NCBI GenBank assembly: GCA_029938115.1
Contig: JAPYOP010000001.1
Location: 62,001 to 126,000 of the forward strand
Direction of reading: 5' to 3'
Length of the DNA stretch: 64,000 nucleotides
Source of the DNA: Colwellia sp.
Lineage (GTDB): Bacteria > Pseudomonadota > Gammaproteobacteria > Enterobacterales > Alteromonadaceae
Position numbers and translations under genes: made by a program. This document shows positions 28,958-36,470 of this stretch, piece by piece. Each line of letters opens with the position of its first letter. Position 1 is the first letter of the stretch. The notes below the pieces were generated by a model. It worked only from the letters and a program-made list of their open reading frames with translations, was not told the DNA's origin and searched no databases.

Positions 28958-29725
28958 ATGAAAACCTTGTCTAAATCACCACAAATATTAATCTTATTGC
29001 CTATTTTCGTTGTCATTATATCAACGATATATGTGTACCGTTTAGTTACTAACACCGCTAGAAATTCCAGCGTTGAATTACCAAAGATACAAGGAGTGAT
29101 ATTAAAATCAGCGCAACAATTAGCAGACACTCGATTAACCGACCATCAGGGACAGGCTGTCAATCGTGACTACTTTTTAGGGAAGTGGCATTTTATTGCT
29201 TATGGTTATACGCAGTGCCCTGATATTTGCCCAACAACTTTATTCACTTTGGTTCAACTTGCTGACTTACTCAGTACCAGCCATGAGAAAATCGATACTC
29301 AATTTATTTTTTATACTGTTGACCCAGATAGGGATTCACAAGAAATTCTTAGCCAGTATATTCATTATTTTTCAGACAAGTTTGTTGCTGTGCGAGCCAA
29401 CACATCGATAAATGCTGAAATTTTTCAACATAGTTTAGGTATAAAGGTTTATATTACCAATGGTTATATAAATGATGACGATAAGCAGACTATTAAAGTT
29501 GAACAGACAGTTAAAGTAAAAAATAATGAACCGCCCTATCAAGTTGACCATGGACTAGCAATATTTTTAATAAATCCAGAGGCTGAGTTACAAGCAGTTT
29601 TTTTTCCTGAGATAACGGAACGAGGAATGAAAAATTTTACTAGTGATGTACTTTATCGGGATTATTTGAAAGTCATTGAATATTATAAACAACGCAGCTT
29701 ACTCTTAGATAAAATTAGTGATTAG
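28958..29725 (+). CDS. SCO1/SenC-family copper chaperone
   Basis: Delivers copper to the CuA site of subunit II. It has an N-terminal membrane anchor (ILILLPIFVVIISTIYVY) and a thioredoxin-like domain. The copper-binding motif is TQCPDICPTT, with the later conserved His in VDHGLAIFLI. The frame opens at 28922, overlapping ctaB, but ATG 28958 gives a normal anchor, so the product is about 255 residues. Last gene of the oxidase operon. No Cox11, PCuAC or Surf1 gene accompanies it in this window. Confidence 0.88.
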   Translation: MKTLSKSPQILILLPIFVVIISTIYVYRLVTNTARNSSVELPKIQGVILKSAQQLADTRLTDHQGQAVNRDYFLGKWHFIAYGYTQCPDICPTTLFTLVQLADLLSTSHEKIDTQFIFYTVDPDRDSQEILSQYIHYFSDKFVAVRANTSINAEIFQHSLGIKVYITNGYINDDDKQTIKVEQTVKVKNNEPPYQVDHGLAIFLINPEAELQAVFFPEITERGMKNFTSDVLYRDYLKVIEYYKQRSLLLDKISD

Positions 29726-29752
29726 CGCTATTCTATTGACCACTTTTTTGAT

Positions 29753-29791
29753 ACTGACTTGTAATCAGTAGGTCGCCAGTTCTACTCCGGC
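29753..29791 (+). pseudogene. tRNA-Thr(UGU) 3'-half relic
   Basis: The stretch reads as the anticodon arm ACTGA-CTTGTAA-TCAGT (anticodon TGT at 29760-29762), variable loop AGGTC, and T arm GCCAG-TTCTACT-CCGGC of a tRNA-Thr. The T-loop has TTCTACT in place of TTCGACT, and the acceptor and D arms are missing, so it is not functional. It ends about 20 bases before the IS110 leader hairpin. Its GTAGGTCG...CACGACTAC portion (29769-29799) also looks like family A repeats. Confidence 0.55.
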
Positions 29792-29809
29792 ACGACTACA
29801 TGGATGGAT

Positions 29810-29880
29810 AATAGTATGAACCCACGCCACTTCCTAACGGCCTCGCAATTGGCCAAAAATGGAAGTGTAAACATACTATT
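29810..29880 (+). ncRNA. Structured leader of the IS110 element, possible bridge-RNA relic
   Basis: Concentric inverted repeats: AATAGTATG (29810-29818) with CATACTATT (29872-29880), CACTTCC (29828-29834) with GGAAGTG (29861-29867), and an inner GGCC/GGCC pair at 29839-29842 and 29851-29854. They form one 71-base folded unit 22 bases before the transposase ATG. IS110-group elements are known to encode a guide (bridge) RNA in the non-coding end upstream of the transposase. Assignment here is by position and foldability only. Confidence 0.4.
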
Positions 29881-29902
29881 TAACATAAGCGGAGTGGGTA
29901 TA

Positions 29903-30924
29903 ATGAAGATTACAACAGTTGGACTTGATATAGTAAAATCTATTTTTCATTCGTTTGCGATTAATCATACCGGACGATTGGTTAGAAAAGAACAGCTCAA
30001 GCGTAAACAACTATTAGCTTGTTTTGTCAAACTTGAGCCTAGAATTATAGTGATGGAAGCTTGTGGTGGTGCAAACTATTGGGCAAGAGGAAGGTCACCA
30101 AGTCAAATTAAGAGCACCGCAATATGTAAAGCCTTTTGTTAAAGGAAATAAAATGATTACAACGATGCTCAAGCAATAGCGTAAGCATCACAACGTGCTA
30201 GCATGCGATTTGTGCCCATTAAATCGGTTGAACAGCAAGACTTGCAAAATGTCCATCGCCAACGAGAACGTGTAAAAAAAGAAAGAAAGGCTTTAGCCAA
30301 TCAAATACGAGGGTTGCTCGCTGAATATAGCATCGTGATCAAAAAAGCTATCTCAGCTATACGATATGAATTCCCTTCAATTATTGAAGATGCAGAAAAT
30401 GACTTAACTGTGATGTCCAGAGCGTTTTTTAACGAGCTACTTGAAGAATTTCGCGCTATGGATGACATGCTTGTACATTGTGAAGTTAAAATAAAAATAG
30501 CGAATTAAACAATGGCATACGAGCTAGGGGTGATGTATTAGGTATTGGTGCTATCACCTCGAGTGCACTTTATGCCGCTGCTGGCGATGGAGAAGACTTT
30601 GTTAATGGGCGTTATTTATCCGCATGGATTGGTTTAGTTCCAGGTCAACATTCAACGGGTGGAAAGCCGAGGTTATTGGGTATCAGTAAACGAGGCAATA
30701 GCTATTTGAGGACGTTATTGATACATGGCGCAAGAGTGGTATTAAGGCATTCAGCGAAGAAGAATGATCGTTTCAGTCTTTGGGTTCAGGCACTACTCAA
30801 ACGTAAGGGGCACAATAAAGCCTGTGTAGCAGTCGCCAATAAGTTTGCAATAATGGCAGGACGTATATTGTCCTGCCTCGACAATTGTCGCAGTAAGCGG
30901 CTAACTACAAATAAAGCACTTTGA
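29903..30924 (+). pseudogene. Decayed IS110-family transposase
   Basis: Reads as one IS110 (DEDD, Transposase_20) protein broken by several lesions. The N-terminal part starts at MKITTVGLDIVKSIFH (29903) and runs to ACGGANYWAR. A frame change follows, then GHQVKLRAPQYVKPFVKGNK. A one-base loss occurs near 30151, and there is an in-frame TAA at 30182-30184. The frame continues from MRFVPIKSVEQQ to about 30508. After one more shift near 30508 the C-terminal domain follows (SAWIGLVPGQHSTGGKPRLL, GISKRGNSYLRTLLIHGAR) to the stop at 30924. Nearly full length but inactive unless complemented. The element ends could not be fixed, as is usual for IS110. Confidence 0.85.
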
Positions 30925-30950
30925 TTTGTTAATTCAGATCAAAGTGCTTT
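30913..30950 (+). terminator. Terminator hairpin at the transposase end
   Basis: Perfect 13-bp stem AAAGCACTTTGAT / ATCAAAGTGCTTT with a 12-base loop, followed by TTATTTT. The transposase stop lies in its 5' arm. Confidence 0.75.
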
Positions 30951-31007
30951 TTATTTTCTGTGCTATTATTTTTTGCAATATTTCCACTAAGAATTAAATA
31001 GAAACAT

Positions 31008-31400
31008 ATGAAAACTTTTAAAGAACTACTTGAGCTAACTCACGAGCAAGAACAACCACAACGCCTAATGTTCTTATTTGCAAGTGCTGAATCGAAAAAC
31101 CCGAAAAAAAGTAAAAAGCATCAACAAGGTACAATCTCACCAGTAATGTGTGTTGATAAATTGCCCGAAGAATTAACGACTTTTGCCGATTTGAAGAAAG
31201 AAGCTGATTCAATTGAGAGCAATTGGAATTTTGTTTTTATTGCTAGTCTTAGTGGTGAAAATGGTATGACGCCGACTCAAGACGATGCCGAACCTTTTTT
31301 AAATAAAATGGTTAATGACGTACAAACGGGTAACAATGTTGGTCGTTATGTCATTTATGATCGTGAAGAAAACCCAATTGAGCTTGAAAATAATAACTAA
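31008..31400 (+). CDS. Conserved hypothetical protein
   Basis: 130-residue soluble protein with no signal or membrane segment. It has a conserved-looking core: EQPQRLMFLFASAE, SPVMCVDKLPEELTTFADL, and WNFVFIASLSG. I recall relatives in marine gammaproteobacteria that databases label 'ribonucleotide reductase subunit alpha'. The sequence has no resemblance to ribonucleotide reductase catalytic motifs, so that name is probably a propagated error. The start is ATG 31008; a clear Shine-Dalgarno is lacking. Function unknown. Confidence 0.7.
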   Translation: MKTFKELLELTHEQEQPQRLMFLFASAESKNPKKSKKHQQGTISPVMCVDKLPEELTTFADLKKEADSIESNWNFVFIASLSGENGMTPTQDDAEPFLNKMVNDVQTGNNVGRYVIYDREENPIELENNN

Positions 31401-31401
31401 T

Positions 31402-31500
31402 TTTTTAGTTACGAGTGGCGAGTTAAATAGTTTCGAAGTGCGCTACTGCAGCTACCGTCTTCGTAACTCGCTACTTATAACTCGCTACTTATAACTCGAA
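31402..31500. repeat. Family C intergenic repeat with tandem 14-mers, copy 2
   Basis: AGTTACGAGTGGCGAGTT pairs imperfectly with AACTCGCTACTTATAACT. The 14-mer AACTCGCTACTTAT occurs twice in tandem (31462-31475, 31476-31489) and a third partial AACTCG follows. It shares GTTTCGAAG and the CTACT/ACTCG units with 5060-5215. Confidence 0.6.
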
Positions 31501-31510
31501 GCTTAAGTTT

Positions 31511-31774
31511 ATGAAACCCAACACCTCTATAGCAATGAAAATGCTCATTGAGCAAGTTCAAAGTGCTCTGCCTTTTGAACGGCCAGAGCATGAAATTTGT
31601 GCGGGTAAATGTGTTGGCTGCCCCAAAAAAATGTTGGAATATATGGGTAGTGAGCTTGATCATTACCAATGCCAACTAGACAACGAAGTAATCCCTTCCT
31701 TAGGTGAAATAAGCGACTTAGCTCGAGTCGCCAAAAAAGTTCACCGTAGTATGGCTAGAAATAGTTTGGTTTGA
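31511..31774 (+). CDS. Small Cys-rich conserved protein
   Basis: 87 residues containing CAGKCVGCPKK (C-x3-C-x2-C), a fourth Cys in HYQCQLD, and a helical C-terminus. The Cys spacing could hold a metal or Fe-S centre, but no family is recognised. The start is ATG 31511, preceded by a weak GAAGCTTAAG. The composition matches neighbouring genes and the Cys pattern looks constrained, so I take it as real. Function unknown. Confidence 0.55.
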   Translation: MKPNTSIAMKMLIEQVQSALPFERPEHEICAGKCVGCPKKMLEYMGSELDHYQCQLDNEVIPSLGEISDLARVAKKVHRSMARNSLV

Positions 31775-32355
31775 AGTAGAATTATAGCGGATTATTTTCA
31801 GTAGTACCGATGAATTCTTTAGAAGTAAACGATGCAAACCAGTCTCTTCAAATAATATCATCCCGATGAAGCCCAACACTTCATCGGTAATAAGGTTGCT
31901 TATTAAGCAGCTTCATTACTGTGTCGGTTCCACGCCATAATGTGATCACAGCTCTGTCCTTTATTCACAAAGTTGACAGTAAATAGACAAACTCCAAATA
32001 ATATTTCAAAGGAATGATTGACCGTTTTTCATCAAGCATCGTTTATCCCATTTTCAGGATTTTTCCTCTTTTTCTTTTCCCATCTTTGGGATGTTAATAT
32101 CTTACTTTTGCAATTCAAGTGATTTGTTTAATTTAATCATGCAGTTATGTTTTGGCACTATCTCTGCAATATATTGGCTAGTGGATATATTTATTATTTG
32201 GAAATTCAAATAAAGGACTTATTTAAATTGTCGGTACCGAAAAGGTGCTCAAAGATTCTATGAGTACACCTTTCGACTAATTAGCCAAAATATTAGCAAA
32301 ATTATTATCTTTTGAAATATTTGGCAGGAAGGCAAGGCTATTAGGAGAACAAAGC
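31775..32355. other. 580-base region with a gene tail relic and two hairpins
   Basis: On the reverse strand, 32028 to 31903 reads as about 41 codons ending LFTVNFVNKGQSCDHIMAW then NRHSNEAA and stop, closed upstream by a stop at 32029; it looks like the orphan C-terminus of a deleted gene. Its end is followed by the hairpin CCGATGAA/TTCATCGG (31863-31887). At 32229-32278 a second folded unit pairs GTCG with CGAC, AAAGGTG with CACCTTT, and CTCA with TGAG. No complete gene is seen. Confidence 0.4.
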
Positions 32356-33045
32356 GTGGCTACACTTTTATTACTGATTATTCATACTATTGCAGGTTCA
32401 ATTGCCATACTTTCTGGCTTTGCAGCATTGTCTTTACGAAAAAGCTCAAATGGACATCGCACCGTTGGCAATATTTTTGTTCTAACAATTTTATTTCTTG
32501 GTTTTACTGGAATTTATATCGCGTATTCTCGCGCTATTATGCTCTCTTTTGTTAATGGCATTTTTCTATGTTACTTCGTTTCTACGGCATGGATGACCGT
32601 TAAGCGTAAAGCTGGAACTATTGGTAGATTTGAGTGGTTCGCTTTTCTTGTTGTCGTTGCAATTGTTGGAATGTTAGTCAATTTTGGCCTTGAGGCTTCT
32701 AAAAGCCCTGAAGGAAAGCTTAATGGTTTCGGTCCTCAGACATTTTATTTTTTCGCTTTCATTGCCTTTATTGCTGCTGCATTGGACTTAAAAATGATTC
32801 TTAACCGTGGCGTTGAAGGAAACCATCGAATTATCCGTCATTTGTGGCGTATGTGTTTTCCATTATTTATGTCAACAGCTGCATTCTTTCTTGGCCAAGC
32901 TAAGTTACTACCAGAACCGGTACGACAAATCGAATATCTTGCTATACCCGTAGTGATCGTATTGTTATCAATGGCTTATTGGGTTATACGCGTGTTGTAT
33001 AGCAAAACCTATAAAATCAATGACAGCGCAATTACATCTATATAA
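32356..33045 (+). CDS. DUF2306-like seven-helix membrane protein
   Basis: 229 residues with about seven membrane helices starting at the N-terminus (LLLLIIHTIAGSIAILSGF). The pattern HTIAGSIAILSGFAALSLRK, GHRTVGNIFV in the first loop, and HRIIRHLWRMCFPLF later resembles DUF2306-type predicted membrane proteins. The conserved His residues near helix ends might bind haem or metal, which is speculation. The start is GTG 32356, 7 bases after TAGGAGAAC. The next gene follows after 17 bases, suggesting a two-gene unit. Confidence 0.65.
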   Translation: MATLLLLIIHTIAGSIAILSGFAALSLRKSSNGHRTVGNIFVLTILFLGFTGIYIAYSRAIMLSFVNGIFLCYFVSTAWMTVKRKAGTIGRFEWFAFLVVVAIVGMLVNFGLEASKSPEGKLNGFGPQTFYFFAFIAFIAAALDLKMILNRGVEGNHRIIRHLWRMCFPLFMSTAAFFLGQAKLLPEPVRQIEYLAIPVVIVLLSMAYWVIRVLYSKTYKINDSAITSI

Positions 33046-33062
33046 AAATTTAAAGGAAAATA

Positions 33063-34046
33063 ATGAAAAAATTAATATTAATCTCAACGCTAAGCTGTGT
33101 TTTATCAACACCTGTTTTAGCAAACATCGAACAAGGGATTGCTGAATATAATGAAGGAAATTTAAAACAAGCAGTACAATTAATTTCACAAGCCGATGAC
33201 AGCCGTTTCGAAAAACACCTTTACCTTGCAAAAATTTCCTTGGATGAAGGTGATTTAGACGAGGCTGAAAGTTATATAGAAAATGCGATTGATAAAAACG
33301 ACACCAATGGTGAAGTTCATTATTTTCATGGGAAGGTGATGTCTGCGCAAGCTAAAGACGCCAATATATTTAGTAAAATGGGGTACGTAAAAAGTATATT
33401 AAAAGCATTCTCGGTCGCGGTAAAATTCTCACCTGAAAATATTTTATATAGACAAAGTCTATTAGCCGTTCATTTAGTTGTTCCGGGCATTATGGGCGGT
33501 GATGTTGATGTTGCTTTAGAGCAAGCAAAAGCGATCAAAGAAATGGATGCTAAGTCAGGCGCTGTTGCATTGATCAAAGTATATGCAAAACTTGAAGAGC
33601 ATGAAAAACTCAATGAAGTTTATAACAAGGCTGTAAATGATTTTCCCCAAGAGCCTGCAATTTACTATCAACGTGGCATGTTTTATCAACACCAAGAAGA
33701 CTTTGGCAGTGCAATTATTGAATTAGGGAAAGCCGCGAATTTATCTGTAGTTTCAGACAAGCAACGTAAATCCCAATATATGGCTATATATCAAATTGGG
33801 CGTACTAGCGTACTGAGTAAAAATTTTCTAGATGAAGGCGAAAAGGCACTAAACCAATATATAGCCGAGGCTGACGTGCAAGAAAACATGCCAAATAAAG
33901 ATTGGGCCAAGTTTCGACTTGCTACTATTGTTGAATTTAAAGGAGAAGCAGTTAAAGCAGTAGCTTTATATAAAGCGCTTCAGCAAAAAACAACAGATAA
34001 AGAGTTAAAGAACAAAGTGAAAAAACGCATAAAAAAGCTGAGTTAA
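33063..34046 (+). CDS. Periplasmic TPR-repeat protein
   Basis: 327 residues with a Sec signal peptide (MKKLILISTLSCVLSTPVLA). Helical repeats of TPR type run through the whole protein, e.g. EKHLYLAKISLDEGDLDEAE, GEVHYFHGKVMS, and PAIYYQRGMFYQHQEDFGSA. TPR proteins mediate protein-protein contacts; the partner is unknown. ATG 33063 follows AAAGGAAAAT, a good ribosome site. It is probably co-transcribed with the preceding membrane protein, which may be its functional partner. A short terminator lies downstream. Confidence 0.75.
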   Translation: MKKLILISTLSCVLSTPVLANIEQGIAEYNEGNLKQAVQLISQADDSRFEKHLYLAKISLDEGDLDEAESYIENAIDKNDTNGEVHYFHGKVMSAQAKDANIFSKMGYVKSILKAFSVAVKFSPENILYRQSLLAVHLVVPGIMGGDVDVALEQAKAIKEMDAKSGAVALIKVYAKLEEHEKLNEVYNKAVNDFPQEPAIYYQRGMFYQHQEDFGSAIIELGKAANLSVVSDKQRKSQYMAIYQIGRTSVLSKNFLDEGEKALNQYIAEADVQENMPNKDWAKFRLATIVEFKGEAVKAVALYKALQQKTTDKELKNKVKKRIKKLS

Positions 34047-34116
34047 TTATATTAGGCAAAGATCATCACACTTCTAGGTAATGATCTCCTGCCATTTGAT
34101 TTTAGTTACTAAATTT

Positions 34117-34137
34117 AAAGCCGTGTGTGGCTTTTTA
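34117..34137. terminator. Bidirectional terminator
   Basis: AAAGCC-GTGTGT-GGCTTTTT between the convergent TPR and methyltransferase genes. Short 6-bp stem with A and T flanks on both sides. Confidence 0.6.
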
Positions 34138-34143
34138 TCACGA

Positions 34144-34752
34144 TTATACACCAGTGCTTGCGTTGCGAATTTGACTAGCGCATTCGGCTAATATAATAGC
34201 GCCAGCGGTTGAAACATTTAGCGAGTTACCCATGCCAAACATTGGGATGTGTATTTGTTGTTGACTTAATTGCAATGCGGCTTCACTTACACCTTTGCGT
34301 TCGTTTCCTAGTACTAGCGCACAAGGTGATGGATAACTTACCTTTTTATAGTCAACAGAGTTATGGCACAGTTCAACACCAAAAATTGCATAACCTTTAT
34401 CTAATAATGTTTGTAAGCTTAAAGTAGTATCATTGCTATATTCAATGCAAACCCATTTAGCTTCATTGCGAGAGGCTTTTTTCAGTTTTTTATCTGAAAT
34501 AGTTAACTCGCCACAGATAATTATTTTTTCAATAGCGAAAGCGTCAGCCAAGCGAATAAAAGCACCGACATTATAGCTATTAGTGACATTATCCAATACT
34601 AGTATTAGAGGAAGTTTTGGTTGTTCAAGATATTCGTCTCGTGCTGGTTTGCTTTTTCTAAGCTCGTCTTTGCATAGTTGTATTGCTGAGTGCATGATAT
34701 ATTCTCGTTGCGCGCTTTGGCTAATTTCGTATGATAATAAAACTTGCCACAT
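34144..34752 (-). CDS. SpoU/TrmH-family RNA 2'-O-methyltransferase
   Basis: S-adenosylmethionine-dependent RNA methyltransferase of the trefoil-knot (SPOUT) fold. The three SpoU motifs are present: NVTNSYNVGAFIRLADAF, LVLGNERKGVSE and IPMFGMGNSLNVSTAGAIIL. It has a short N-terminal extension and lacks the longer substrate-binding domain of TrmB/RlmB types. The frame opens at 34839, but ATG 34752 (MWQVLLSYEIS) is a more natural start, giving about 202 residues. Target RNA not predictable. Confidence 0.82.
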   Translation of the reverse strand: MWQVLLSYEISQSAQREYIMHSAIQLCKDELRKSKPARDEYLEQPKLPLILVLDNVTNSYNVGAFIRLADAFAIEKIIICGELTISDKKLKKASRNEAKWVCIEYSNDTTLSLQTLLDKGYAIFGVELCHNSVDYKKVSYPSPCALVLGNERKGVSEAALQLSQQQIHIPMFGMGNSLNVSTAGAIILAECASQIRNASTGV

Positions 34753-34985
34753 CGTTATATTTTCTGTAATTGTAACTTTATTTTTTAAGTAAAAAATAAA
34801 TATTAATCTTCGGCACCGTTGAGTACAATTTTGCTGCATGGTTATCAGAAATTATTAAAAATGAATAGAGTATTATTTTAAGGTGAAACTTCTTTGCTAT
34901 GTACTCAGGGAAATTGTTTGAGTCGCTATAGGACTAATAGCACCGATAATTTTACGTTAAAGCACTTAAAACAAAGAGTAATAGA

Positions 34986-35603
34986 TTGATAGATATAACA
35001 TTATTAGCCATATTCATTCCAACGTTCTTCTTGGTAAGTATAACACCCGGCATGTGTATGACCCTAGCGATGACTTTAGGTATGTCGCTTGGTATACGCA
35101 GAACGCTTTGGATGATGTTAGGAGAAGTTATAGGCGTTGCCTTAGTTGCTATAGCCGCAGTCATTGGTGTTGCCTCAGTAATGCTTAAATATCCCGATAT
35201 ATTTTCTGTAGTAAAATATTTAGGCGGATCCTATCTAGCGTATATTGGTATTGGGATGTGGTTATTAAAAGGAAGCATGATCATTACCAATGAATCACAA
35301 TCTAATGTAAGTCGACTTACTTTATTTAATCAGGGACTATTCACCGCTATATCAAACCCTAAGGGATGGGCTTTTATGATATCCCTGTTACCACCATTTA
35401 TTAATATAAATAATGCGCTGACCCCTCAACTATCCGTATTGGTATTGATTATAATGATATCTGAGTTTGTTTGTATGATGGTATATGCTTCAGGAGGTAA
35501 GACTCTCAGGGTATTCCTTTCAAAAGGGGACAACGTAAAGTTAATGAACAGGGTTGCAGGCTCTCTTATGATTGGAGTAGGTGCTTGGTTAGCTTTCGGT
35601 TAG
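34986..35603 (+). CDS. LysE/RhtB-family exporter
   Basis: 205-residue membrane protein with six helices and the family marks: FLVSITPGMCMTLAMTLGMS near the N-terminus, YLGGSYLAYIGIGMWLLK and NPKGWAFMISLLPPFI. Members export amino acids or homoserine lactones. The start is TTG 34986 with AAAGAGTAAT upstream; no in-frame ATG precedes the first helix. Stand-alone gene. Its substrate is unknown. Confidence 0.82.
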   Translation: MIDITLLAIFIPTFFLVSITPGMCMTLAMTLGMSLGIRRTLWMMLGEVIGVALVAIAAVIGVASVMLKYPDIFSVVKYLGGSYLAYIGIGMWLLKGSMIITNESQSNVSRLTLFNQGLFTAISNPKGWAFMISLLPPFININNALTPQLSVLVLIIMISEFVCMMVYASGGKTLRVFLSKGDNVKLMNRVAGSLMIGVGAWLAFG

Positions 35604-35735
35604 CTTTCGGTTAGTTTTTTAGATAGGAGCCTATGAGTAACTGCTCACAGTGGTAGGCTTAATCTGTTTACAACAAACTGTCTCTAAAAAAAGAGGTTTA
35701 ATGTTTATAATTTACATGATAACTTTTAGAGACCT

Positions 35736-35749
35736 TTGCCTTATATCAA
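35736..35749. promoter_or_regulatory. FNR-like site upstream of the HPP gene
   Basis: TTGCC-TTAT-ATCAA keeps one perfect FNR half-site (ATCAA) and TTG of the other: two mismatches in ten. It lies 61 bases before the HPP start, followed by AT-rich -10-like sequence. Weak. Confidence 0.3.
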
Positions 35750-35809
35750 CACTCTGTTATGCTAAATATATCAATTAATTAATTAAATAGCTTAGCTGAC
35801 ATATCGCCT

Positions 35810-36304
35810 ATGCCAATGAAAACAATGTCTAACAAGGAAGTATATGTCTCCATTATTGGTGCATTCTTCGCAACCTTGTGTGCATCTTTTTTCAGTTTCA
35901 ACATTCTACAAGCTGAAAACCACCCGATGATTTTAGCATCAACCGGTGCTTCAGCAATGTTGATTTTTGCTATTCCTCATAGCCCTGTATCTCAGCCTTG
36001 GCCTTTGGTAGGAGGGCATATAATTTCAGCGTTTATTGGTATCAGTGCTTATTATTTAATTCCTAATCCTATTTTGGCATCATCGGCGGCTATTGGTGTC
36101 GCTATGTTAGCAATGCATCATACTGGTAGTATGCATCCACCTGGCGGTGCAACAGCGGTAACTGCAGTTATTGGCGGAAGTACCGTACATGAGTTAGGCT
36201 ATTATTTTGTGGTAGTGCCTGTGTTTTTTAATTCAATCATTTTACTTTCTATTGCTATGGCTGTAGCGACGTTTAGAGAGAAAAACCCCTTCGTTGTTGA
36301 TTGA
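35810..36304 (+). CDS. HPP-family membrane protein
   Basis: 164 residues with about four membrane helices and the diagnostic MHPPGGATAVTAVIGG motif, preceded by HHTGS. HPP proteins are integral membrane proteins; plant and cyanobacterial members have been implicated in nitrite transport. With nirS on the same segment a nitrite role is attractive but not shown by context, since the genes are 16 kb apart. The start is ATG 35810, with alternatives at 35816 and 35825. Confidence 0.8.
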   Translation: MPMKTMSNKEVYVSIIGAFFATLCASFFSFNILQAENHPMILASTGASAMLIFAIPHSPVSQPWPLVGGHIISAFIGISAYYLIPNPILASSAAIGVAMLAMHHTGSMHPPGGATAVTAVIGGSTVHELGYYFVVVPVFFNSIILLSIAMAVATFREKNPFVVD

Positions 36305-36381
36305 ATCATTTTTATTACAATCTATTCAGCTTAGTTTTATAAAAACAAAATACAGAGCGTTTTTTCCCGCGAATTAACGCG

Positions 36382-36443
36382 AATTTTCACAGATTAAAGT
36401 ACACTAAACAAAAAGTAGTTAAATGCTCTAATCTGCGCAAATT
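36382..36443. repeat. Imperfect hairpin in the HPP/sensor-kinase gap
   Basis: AATTTTCACAGATTA (36382-36396) pairs with TAATCTGCGCAAATT (36429-36443) at 13 of 15 positions. The neighbouring CGCGAATTAACGCGAA is a phrase common in dispersed bacterial repeats. It may also terminate the convergent genes. Confidence 0.4.
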
Positions 36444-36470
36444 ATCGTAAAGAATTTTTGTGTCCAACTA

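Larger units (their letters stand above)
29804..30950 (+). mobile_element. IS110-family insertion sequence remnant (approximate limits)
   Basis: Comprises the structured leader, the broken transposase and the terminator hairpin overlapping its stop. No terminal inverted repeats or target duplication are visible, consistent with IS110 biology. It lies directly beside the tRNA-Thr relic and after the oxidase operon. Limits are estimates. Confidence 0.6.

Noticed and set aside
29753-29791. Functional tRNA-Thr gene
   Set aside because: Only the anticodon and T arms are present; no D arm, acceptor stem or CCA end can be found in the flanks, and the T-loop is altered.
31462-31495. Possible CRISPR-like direct repeats (AACTCGCTACTTAT twice)
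   Set aside because: The copies are directly adjacent with no spacers and there are no cas genes; it is a tandem duplication within an intergenic repeat.
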